Source of the DNA: Bordetella parapertussis
GTDB lineage: Bacteria > Pseudomonadota > Gammaproteobacteria > Burkholderiales > Burkholderiaceae
Assembly: GCA_945901665.1 (NCBI GenBank)
Contig: CAMDLJ010000153.1
Location: 1 to 6,534 of the forward strand
Length of the DNA: 6,534 bases
Direction: 5' to 3'
Made by a program: the position numbers and the translations under genes. Positions within the stretch are counted from its first letter, which is position 1; each line of letters opens with the position of its first letter. Positions 1 through 5,769 of the stretch are shown in pieces. Below the pieces are notes generated by a model. The model saw nothing but the letters and a program-made list of their open reading frames with translations, ran no database searches and was not told the DNA's origin.

Positions 1-315
1 TCGGCCTGGCACCAATGGGATGTGCGCAAAGAAAAAAACCCCGATGTCACCCAAGCCTGGTTGGCCATGACCTTGTGGCACAAACCCTTGTTGACCTTGT
101 TTGGCAGCCGCGACCACCGCACCCATGGGGGCCAGCACTGGTTCATCGATCAAGTGCCCGGCGCCAAACGGCAACCGCACCAACTGATTCACCAAGCGGG
201 TCATTGCCTGACCGAAGACAAGGGACCCGAGGTGGCTTTGGCCTTGCTGCAATTCATTGACCGGCCCCAAGTCAACCCCCACTTGCCGCCCACCACAAGC
301 TGGGTGCAGACCTGA
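1..315 (+). CDS. alpha/beta hydrolase, haloalkane dehalogenase-like, C-terminal part (5' end outside window)
   Basis: The frame is open from the first base and ends at TGA 313-315, giving the last 104 residues of a protein whose start and catalytic nucleophile lie off the left edge. The segment KPLLTLFGSRD (visible residues 28-38) followed by GG, a VPGA-x-x-QPH stretch (52-60) and AGHCLTEDKG (66-75) match the end of alpha/beta-hydrolase folds, in particular haloalkane-dehalogenase-like proteins, where this region carries the late catalytic acid and the catalytic His. Asp38 and His68 are the likely residues. In the family these enzymes hydrolyse carbon-halogen bonds through an Asp nucleophile, usually in the cytoplasm. 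Many close relatives are of unproven substrate, so dehalogenase activity is only an inference; a generic ester or epoxide hydrolase cannot be excluded. The HRT after Asp38 differs from the PIT I remember as usual in this subgroup. The gene converges on the minus-strand operon and is not part of it. Confidence 0.85.
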   Translation, partial: SAWHQWDVRKEKNPDVTQAWLAMTLWHKPLLTLFGSRDHRTHGGQHWFIDQVPGAKRQPHQLIHQAGHCLTEDKGPEVALALLQFIDRPQVNPHLPPTTSWVQT

Positions 316-435
316 ACCAGCAAGCGACCAGGGCGTGAATAGATTCTGCGCCGCTGTGCCCAAGGGCGCCAGCCCGCTTTCCCGAAATGGGTCAAGCTCG
401 GGGTGATGGTTGGGGTTGGGGCAAAAGGGGCCGCA

Positions 436-882
436 TCAAGCCTGGCACAAACGGCGCACTTCGTCGGGAATGGGCAAGCCCACAATGCCCGGCACCTTGC
501 CTTCTTTGGCCCCCGCAAACAAGCGCACCTCGGTGCACTCCATGATCAATTCGGTGTCGCGCATCACCCGGTGCAAAAAAGTAAAACTCTTGTTGCCCCA
601 GTGGGTGACGCAGGTGTGGATGTCCAGGCGATCGCCGTAACTCGTGGTTTGAACAAACCGCGCCTGGGTGTTGACGATGGGCGTGCCAATGATGCCCCAG
701 GTGGCGGCCGTCTCATGCCATGGCGGCACACCGGCTGAGATAAAGAAATGGCGAGCCGAGGCGTCGATCCAGCGAAAAAAATTGGGAAACCACACAATGC
801 GGGCTGGGTCACAGTCGCCAAACTCCACCTGAATGGTGAATACCGTGGTGCGGGGGGTGGGGGCATCTGACAATTCAGTCAC
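436..882 (-). CDS. acyl-CoA thioesterase, 4-hydroxybenzoyl-CoA thioesterase-like (hotdog fold)
   Basis: This encodes 148 residues, a normal length for a single hotdog-fold thioesterase. The N-terminal block VEFGDCDPARIVWFPNFFRW (19-38) closely resembles the active-site region of 4-hydroxybenzoyl-CoA thioesterase of the Pseudomonas CBS3 type. Asp25 aligns with its catalytic Asp, and GTPIVNTQARF (66-76) fits the following strand. Enzymes of this family hydrolyse the thioester of an acyl- or aryl-CoA to the free acid and CoA in the cytoplasm, as homotetramers. It is the last gene of the iorA-iorB-receptor operon, so an aryl-CoA made by the upstream oxidoreductase is a plausible substrate, but the exact acyl group is not visible. 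The start is a GTG at 882 that overlaps the end of the receptor gene by 8 bp. A TTG at 873 is an alternative, since the GAGG just upstream lies about 8 nt from it but directly abuts the GTG. Pro-Ala-Arg replaces the Pro-Ala-Gly of the CBS3 enzyme next to the catalytic Asp. Confidence 0.9.
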   Translation of the reverse strand: MTELSDAPTPRTTVFTIQVEFGDCDPARIVWFPNFFRWIDASARHFFISAGVPPWHETAATWGIIGTPIVNTQARFVQTTSYGDRLDIHTCVTHWGNKSFTFLHRVMRDTELIMECTEVRLFAGAKEGKVPGIVGLPIPDEVRRLCQA

Positions 883-1867
883 CTCGGATGTTGCGGGTTT
901 TGATCAATTGGCCGAAACGCTCGCTGTCGGTTTTGGCGCTTTGGCCAAAATCAGCGGCGCTCATGGGCGCGGGAATGCCGCCCAAGGCCTGGATGCGGTC
1001 TTTCACCGCAGGCGTGGCGAGCGCGGCATTGATTTCTCGGTTCAAGCGTTGCACCACCTCGACCGGTGTGCCCGCAGGGGCATAAAAACCAAACCAAGAG
1101 TCGGCATCAAAACCCTTCAAGCCCAGCTCATCCAAGGTGGGCACATCGGGGAACAAGGGCGAGCGCTTGGGGCTGCCCACGGCCAGCATTTTGAGCTTGC
1201 CCGAGCGCACATGTTGCAGGCCAATGCCGGGGTCAAACATGAAATCGATTTGACCAGCGAGCAAGTCTTGCATGGCGGGCGCCGCACCTCGGTAGGGCAC
1301 ATGCACCGCAAAGGTTTGGGATTGCGCCTTCATCATCTCGGCGGCCAAATGTGGCGAGCTGCCATTGCCAGGCGAGCCAAAACTGAGTTTGCCGGGGTTG
1401 GCTTTGACAAAGTCCAAAAAGGTTTTGAAATCGTTGATTTGCAAGCTGGGGCGGACCTCTAAAAACACCAAGACGCGGGCCGCTGCGGCCACCGGCACCA
1501 GATCTTTCATCGGGTCAAACGGCATCTTGTTGTACAGGTGAGGGTTGATGGACACCATGCCACCCGAGCTCATCAGCAAGGTGTGGCCATCGGCCGCACT
1601 TTTGGCCACGGCCTCACCGCCAATGTTGCCGTTGGCCCCGCCACGGTTTTCCACCACCACGCTTTGCCCCAAGGCCTCCCCCAGCGGTTGGGCCACCGCG
1701 CGGGCAATTTGGTCGGCTGCGCCACCCGGGGGGAAATTGACAATCACACGGATGGGTTTTTGCGGCCAGCTTGGGGCCTGGGCCAGACCCAAGCCGGCAA
1801 AACCAACCAACAGCAAGCCGGTGATCAGGTTGCGGCGCAAGCGATTGGATCGCGTCAAAGGACTCAT
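875..1867 (-). CDS. Bug/TctC-type tripartite tricarboxylate transporter substrate-binding protein
   Basis: This encodes 330 residues, typical for the Bug family of periplasmic solute receptors. The start at 1867 is supported by an AGGAG 8 nt upstream. Residues 1-31 form a signal peptide: a basic N-region containing RLRR (9-12), a hydrophobic core LITGLLLVGFAGLGL and a likely cleavage after AQA31. The mature protein starts with PSWPQKPIRVIVNFPPGGAAD (32-52), followed by ENRGGANGNIG (73-83), HVPYRGAAPAMQDLLAGQID (189-208) and DVPTLDELGL (241-250), all hallmark blocks of Bug/TctC proteins. The family binds small carboxylates such as citrate, dicarboxylates or aromatic acids in the periplasm. Bug receptors are often encoded without their TctA/TctB membrane partners, and none is seen here. 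Lying between iorB and a thioesterase, it may capture an aromatic or 2-oxo acid linked to the pathway, or act in sensing; the ligand cannot be read from the sequence. The gene starts 64 bp after iorB and its end overlaps the thioesterase start. Confidence 0.93.
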   Translation of the reverse strand: MSPLTRSNRLRRNLITGLLLVGFAGLGLAQAPSWPQKPIRVIVNFPPGGAADQIARAVAQPLGEALGQSVVVENRGGANGNIGGEAVAKSAADGHTLLMSSGGMVSINPHLYNKMPFDPMKDLVPVAAAARVLVFLEVRPSLQINDFKTFLDFVKANPGKLSFGSPGNGSSPHLAAEMMKAQSQTFAVHVPYRGAAPAMQDLLAGQIDFMFDPGIGLQHVRSGKLKMLAVGSPKRSPLFPDVPTLDELGLKGFDADSWFGFYAPAGTPVEVVQRLNREINAALATPAVKDRIQALGGIPAPMSAADFGQSAKTDSERFGQLIKTRNIRGD

Positions 1868-1875
1868 GGAAATGT

Positions 1876-1880
1876 CTCCT
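1876..1880 (-). promoter_or_regulatory. Shine-Dalgarno of the Bug receptor gene
   Basis: AGGAG on the minus strand lies 8 nt upstream of the ATG at 1867. It is the clearest ribosome-binding site in the window and fixes the start of the receptor at 1867, at the beginning of a proper signal peptide, rather than at an upstream in-frame ATG (2008) that would overlap iorB. A strong site here suggests independent, possibly higher, translation of the receptor within the operon. Confidence 0.8.
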
Positions 1881-1931
1881 GAAATAGATGGGGTGGATGG
1901 CATCAGCCTTGGGCGGTGCAGGTGCCAAGCA

Positions 1932-3509
1932 TCAGCGCGGCGCCGAGGCGCCGGGCTTGCGCATGAACCGAATGGGCTGCTCTGGCACTGGACGCGCCGG
2001 GGCGCCATGGGCGCGCAAAGTCAAGTCCAAGGCCTTGCCCGCATCGTCTTGCAAAGCAGCGGCGCGCGCCTGGGCCACGGCCTGTGCGGCGGCCAGAGGG
2101 TCGGGCAAAGCGGCCAAATGGCCCACCAGGTGCTGCAAATGCAATTTGCCGCGCTCGTTGGTCGCGCCATAGCCTTTGATCAATTGACCGCAACACGCCA
2201 ATTCATGCCCCAGGCCCCAAGTTCGCGCCAAACCTTGCACCACGGCTTGCAGCCAATCCTCGATGGCCAATTGCTCATGGCCAAAGCGCTGGCCATACAC
2301 CCGCCAGCCCTTGAGGCTGGCCAGGCCGCGCAGGGCCAACATGCCCCCCACCGAATGGGTGCCAATCTTCAAGGGCAAGGCCCAGGGTTCGCGACCGCGC
2401 AACACCCGGGCGCGGTCCCAAGCTGTCAAACGATCGGCCCAGGCGCTGGGCAACAAAGCAGCAAACTCGGGAACGCCGGGCTTGAAATGGTCATACACCT
2501 TGAGCAGATCATCGGGCCCGGCACGCACCTCTTTGACCACCCGTTCCAGCCGGGTGGATCGACTTTTCAAATCGGCCACGCGGATGATGTCGTCAAACGC
2601 CATCCACAAGGCCAACCAGCGCGCCATCTCGCGCGTGACCGCCCACCCATGCATGGCGCTGGCATCGCTGGCGGCCTCGGCCTGCCAGACCTGGCGCATG
2701 CGGCGCAAATACACCTGGCCATAAGCGCGGTTTTGGTAATCGGTGACACGTGCCAGGCCCAGGGCCAACATGTCGCGCGCGGGTTCGGGAAAGTCCAACA
2801 AGGCGGCCTGGTCCGCAGGGCTCAAGGGGTTGGCAGCGCCCTCGGGCAAGACCTGAGCGGCTACTTCGGCCCATTGGCGTGGGGTGTTCACCGCGTCAAA
2901 CGCCAGGGCAAAGCCGCGCAAACTGGCCGCAGCTTGGGACCCTTGTCCAATCGCGGCCTCATAGTGCGCGCGCTCAAAGGGCAACAAGCCACTGCCCGCA
3001 ATCGCACCCAACATCACCGCACTGACCACGGTGCCCGCTTGCTGGGCCATGCTGGCCATGTCCAACACATGGTGTTCAAGGCTAAAGCGGCGCACCACAT
3101 CGACCAATTGGGCGCTGTCGCGCCGCCCATCGGCCAGTTGCATGCGCTCATGGGTGGTGAAGCTGCGCGCACTCGATGTGATGACGCGGGTGCGATCGGG
3201 TGAGGCATAGCCCAAACCGATTTGGCGCGTGGTTTCCAGCAGTTCCGAAGAAACCAAGGCATCCAAGGCCCCGGGTACTGGGTTCAGGCTCAACACCGGA
3301 CGGCGCCCCCCCAGGTCAGCCAAAGGCTGCGGAAAAATCTCTACGTAGTAAGTGGTGGCCCCCGTGCGCTGGGCCACGCCGGGAATGGACGTGCTTTGCG
3401 CGGGGTAACCGGCAATGCGCGCGGCCTCCACCAGCCATTGGCTGAGCACGCCGCCCCCTTCGCCGCCCAAGGCGCACAACAACAAAGAAATCGGTCGGCT
3501 TGTGTTCAT
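1932..3509 (-). CDS. iorB: indolepyruvate (2-oxoacid) ferredoxin oxidoreductase, beta subunit with C-terminal DUF6537-like domain
   Basis: This encodes 525 residues. Residues about 7-205 are the pyruvate:ferredoxin-oxidoreductase gamma-type catalytic domain: ALGGEGGGVLSQWLVEAA (13-30), then SIPGVAQRTGATTYYVEI (41-58), and SMAQQAGTVVSAVMLGAI (153-170). With IorA this domain forms the enzyme that converts indolepyruvate or another aryl-pyruvate plus CoA to aryl-acetyl-CoA, CO2 and reduced ferredoxin in the cytoplasm. Classical archaeal IorB is about 200 residues; the extra 300 or so here, with NRAYGQVYLRRMRQVW (260-275), FKPGVPEFAALLP (342-354) and KGYGATNERG (445-454), look like DUF6537, which I associate with bacterial IOR-family proteins including large single-chain ones. 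Its role is unknown to me. The ATG at 3509 lies only 4 nt after the iorA stop (3514) and has no clear Shine-Dalgarno, so translational coupling is likely. The longer in-frame start at 3665 would extend into iorA and has no family-like residues. Confidence 0.92.
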   Translation of the reverse strand: MNTSRPISLLLCALGGEGGGVLSQWLVEAARIAGYPAQSTSIPGVAQRTGATTYYVEIFPQPLADLGGRRPVLSLNPVPGALDALVSSELLETTRQIGLGYASPDRTRVITSSARSFTTHERMQLADGRRDSAQLVDVVRRFSLEHHVLDMASMAQQAGTVVSAVMLGAIAGSGLLPFERAHYEAAIGQGSQAAASLRGFALAFDAVNTPRQWAEVAAQVLPEGAANPLSPADQAALLDFPEPARDMLALGLARVTDYQNRAYGQVYLRRMRQVWQAEAASDASAMHGWAVTREMARWLALWMAFDDIIRVADLKSRSTRLERVVKEVRAGPDDLLKVYDHFKPGVPEFAALLPSAWADRLTAWDRARVLRGREPWALPLKIGTHSVGGMLALRGLASLKGWRVYGQRFGHEQLAIEDWLQAVVQGLARTWGLGHELACCGQLIKGYGATNERGKLHLQHLVGHLAALPDPLAAAQAVAQARAAALQDDAGKALDLTLRAHGAPARPVPEQPIRFMRKPGASAPR

Positions 3510-3513
3510 GGTG

Positions 3514-5718
3514 TCAAGCCGGTTGCAAGGCACGCACCAAGCGCGAACGCAATGCGTCCCAAACACGCTCCCAGGGTTTGGGGTTTTGCACCACTTCGGC
3601 GCGGTAAAAGCTTGGGCACAAGGTGGCGGCGTGGGCATTGGCCCCACACAAACCACAACCCACACAGCCGTCGATCACGGTGGCCACCGGATCGACCTTG
3701 AGCGGGTCGGGGTTGTCCTTGAGGGTCAGCGTCGGGCAGCCCGACAAACGGATGCAAGCGTGGTCACCATTGCACACATCCTCATCCACACCGTATTTGA
3801 CCCGCACCACCCGCTCGCCCCCGCGCAGCATCTTGGCAATCCATGGTTTGATGCGGCGCTGGCGCTCGAGTTGGCATTCACCCTCGGCAATGATGACTTT
3901 CAAACCCGCAAAGTCGTGGGTCAAGGCCTCTTTGAGGGTGCGCTTCATCTGCGCCACTTCGTAGGTGTGCACGGTGCGCATCCACTGCACGCCCATGCCA
4001 CGCAAGGTGGTTTCAATGGTTTGGTTGGTGTGGGCCAAGCTGTGCTGCTTGTCCGGCGCCCCCGCCTTGGCGGCATCGCTGGGCGTGGAGTGGATGTCTT
4101 GCGTGCCCGTGGCCGAGGTGTAGCCGTTTTTAAAGATCAACAGCACCGCATCGTCGTTGTTGAACAAGGCGCTTTGCACACCGGTGAGCAAGCCGTTGTG
4201 CCAAAAACCGCCGTCGCCCATGATCGCCAAACTGCGCCGCTGCATCATGGGAGACACCCCGGCACGGCTGGCCAAACTCATGCCATAACCCAAGATCGAA
4301 TGGCCGCTGGAAAAAGGCTCAAAGGTGGCCAAGGCATGGCAACCAATGTCGGCCGCAATGTGCACAGGGCCAATCTCTTTCTGGGCCAACTTGAGGGCGG
4401 CAAACACGGGTCTCTCTGGGCAGCCCACGCAAAAGCTGGGCGGGCGCGCGGGCAATGGCACACCCAGCACCTCGGCCACTTCGCCGCGCCGCTGTTGGTT
4501 GCGCGCCAGCCATTCTTTCGCGCCCTCGGTCAATGCTGGGTCCAAATAGTGCTGAGCAAAGGCCGTCAGCCCGGTGGACAACACTTCCACGCTGTATTCC
4601 CCGGCCAGTGGCAACCAGTCTTTGCCGTGCAAGGCGGTGTTCACGCCGCGCCGGCGCAACAAGGTGGCGATGTCTTGCTCGATGTACTCGGGTTGGCCCT
4701 CTTCGATCACCATCACCGCTTGTTTGTCGGCGCAAAAGTCGGCGATTTCATCGGGCACCAAGGGGTAAGTGACGTTGAGCACCAAGATCGGGATATCGCT
4801 CTCGCCCCAGGCATTGGCCAAACCCAGTTGTTGCAAGCTGCGCACCAAGGCGTTGTACAAACCGCCCTGCACCACCAAGCCCACATCGGCGTGGCGCCCA
4901 GGGAAATGTTCGTTGAGACCATGCTCGGCGATGTAACGGCAAGCGGCCGGAATGCGCTCTTGGGTTTTGAGCTTTTCATGGCGAAAGGTCACCGGCGGGT
5001 GCGCCAAGCGCATGTAATCAAATGCCGCCGGGTCTTCCATCAAAGCGCGGGTCGACAAGGCGGGCGAGCGGTTGGCCTTGGTGACAAAGCTGCCCCGCAC
5101 ATGGCAGGCACGGATGCGCAACTCCAAAATGGTGGGCATGTTGGAGGCCTCGGACAAGGCAAAGCCGTGCTCGACCATTTCCACCATTTTGGGCAAATCG
5201 GGGCGCGGGTCGAGCAGGCACAAGGTGCTTTTCAAAGCATAAGCATGGGTACGCTCTTGGATCACCGAGGCGCCCTCGCCGTAGTCCTCACCCACCACGA
5301 TCAAAGTGCCCCCCAGAACGCCCGGGGAGGCCAAATTGGACAAGGCATCGGCCGCCACATTGGTACCCACAATCGACTTCCAAGTCACCGCGCCGCGCAG
5401 TGGGTAGTGCAGGCTGGCTCCGAGCATGGCCGCGGCCGAGGCCTCATTGGCACAGGCTTCGACATGCACGCCCAGTTCGTCCATCAACGGCTTGGCTTGT
5501 ACCATCACGTCCAGCAAATGAGACACCGGCGCACCTTGGTAGCCGCCCACATAAGCCACACCCGATTGCAGCAAGGCTTTGGTGATGGCCAAAATGCCCT
5601 CGCCATGGAAGGTGTCGCCTTCTCCCAAGCGCAACGACCCGATCTCATGCTCAAATGAAACTTCCACAGTGCGCTCCGATACCGACTTTGTCCCGGGCCA
5701 TTCCCAGGGCTGGGGCAT
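3514..5718 (-). CDS. iorA: indolepyruvate (2-oxoacid) ferredoxin oxidoreductase, alpha subunit
   Basis: This encodes 734 residues from the ATG at 5718. It is the thiamine-diphosphate-binding, ferredoxin-reducing subunit that decarboxylates aryl-pyruvates to aryl-acetyl-CoA with IorB. Domain order: N-terminal POR-type pyrimidine-binding domain (LGEGDTFHGEGILAITKALL, 31-50; GGYQGAPVSHLLD, 58-70; NEASAAAMLGASL, 91-103), a middle transketolase-C-like domain (about 275-390), then a TPP pyrophosphate domain with CVGCPERP (430-437) and the GDG...N motif running from GDGGFWHNGL (501-510) to Asn531. The C-terminus carries a two-cluster ferredoxin-like region: C649, D652, C655, C661, and C685, C688, C691, C701. 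The first motif has Asp where the second Cys is expected and the second has a long spacer. The protein is longer than archaeal IorA (about 620-640). The start is uncertain: ATGs at 5739 and 5742 would add 7 or 8 residues, and none of the three has a well-placed Shine-Dalgarno. It is the first gene of the operon, divergent from the DUF1028 gene. Confidence 0.94.
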   Translation of the reverse strand: MPQPWEWPGTKSVSERTVEVSFEHEIGSLRLGEGDTFHGEGILAITKALLQSGVAYVGGYQGAPVSHLLDVMVQAKPLMDELGVHVEACANEASAAAMLGASLHYPLRGAVTWKSIVGTNVAADALSNLASPGVLGGTLIVVGEDYGEGASVIQERTHAYALKSTLCLLDPRPDLPKMVEMVEHGFALSEASNMPTILELRIRACHVRGSFVTKANRSPALSTRALMEDPAAFDYMRLAHPPVTFRHEKLKTQERIPAACRYIAEHGLNEHFPGRHADVGLVVQGGLYNALVRSLQQLGLANAWGESDIPILVLNVTYPLVPDEIADFCADKQAVMVIEEGQPEYIEQDIATLLRRRGVNTALHGKDWLPLAGEYSVEVLSTGLTAFAQHYLDPALTEGAKEWLARNQQRRGEVAEVLGVPLPARPPSFCVGCPERPVFAALKLAQKEIGPVHIAADIGCHALATFEPFSSGHSILGYGMSLASRAGVSPMMQRRSLAIMGDGGFWHNGLLTGVQSALFNNDDAVLLIFKNGYTSATGTQDIHSTPSDAAKAGAPDKQHSLAHTNQTIETTLRGMGVQWMRTVHTYEVAQMKRTLKEALTHDFAGLKVIIAEGECQLERQRRIKPWIAKMLRGGERVVRVKYGVDEDVCNGDHACIRLSGCPTLTLKDNPDPLKVDPVATVIDGCVGCGLCGANAHAATLCPSFYRAEVVQNPKPWERVWDALRSRLVRALQPA
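3616..3786 (-). other. C-terminal ferredoxin-like region of IorA with variant cluster motifs
   Basis: This stretch encodes IorA residues 645-701. The first motif reads C649-x2-D652-x2-C655-x5-C661-P; canonical IorA has Cys at the second position. The second reads C685-x2-C688-x2-C691-x9-C701-P, instead of the x3 spacer of ordinary bacterial ferredoxins. Both motifs sit in an otherwise intact frame, and the codon for residue 652 is GAC, so two base changes would be needed to restore a Cys codon; a single read error is an unlikely cause. An Asp in this position is known from Pyrococcus furiosus ferredoxin, where it ligates a 4Fe-4S cluster that readily loses one iron. I infer a similar cluster here. 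The long loop in the second motif recalls what I remember of other proteobacterial IorA proteins. Confidence 0.8.
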
Positions 5719-5769
5719 TTTCACACGCCGATCGGGCATCATTGGGGTTTTCAGGAAACACCTCTTGCC
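5719..5769. promoter_or_regulatory. compact divergent intergenic region between iorA and the DUF1028 gene
   Basis: Only 51 bp separate the chosen iorA start (5718) from the DUF1028 start (5770), and 27 bp if iorA starts at 5742. Transcription of both units must be driven from here or from promoters lying inside the opposing coding regions. I see no convincing sigma70 -35/-10 pair on either strand. Two symmetrical elements are present: the palindrome CCGATCGG at 5728-5735, and an imperfect inverted repeat GTTTTCAGGAAAC at 5747-5759. Either could be an operator, but both are short enough to arise by chance. AGGAAA at 5753-5758 may be the ribosome-binding site of the DUF1028 gene, 11 nt from its ATG. 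Confidence 0.4.

Noticed and set aside
348..375. Candidate terminator hairpins in the convergent gap 316-435 (GCGCC/GGCGC at 348-369, GGGC/GCCC at 364-375)
   Set aside because: The stems are only 4-5 bp, they are mutually exclusive, and there is no clear T-run on either strand. A Rho-dependent or unrecognised terminator is possible but not supported.
1545..3203. A stop-free + strand frame of about 552 codons lying opposite the receptor and iorB
   Set aside because: It crosses two well-supported minus-strand genes, shows no motif, and is explained by the same codon bias.
3510..3665. N-terminal extension of iorB up to an ATG at 3665
   Set aside because: The extension overlaps the 3' end of iorA and lacks family-like sequence. 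The ATG at 3509 is immediately followed by the conserved start of the gamma-type domain.
3745..3774. Reading the Asp in the first IorA cluster motif as a sequencing error or pseudogene sign
   Set aside because: The frame stays open to a normal end, neighbouring cysteines are kept, and the GAC codon would need two substitutions to become a Cys codon.
3415..5658. A stop-free + strand frame of about 747 codons lying opposite iorA
   Set aside because: It is antisense to a clear IorA protein with recognisable motifs throughout, its translation is low-complexity His/Gln/Gly-rich with no family resemblance, and GC-biased third positions commonly keep such opposite frames open.
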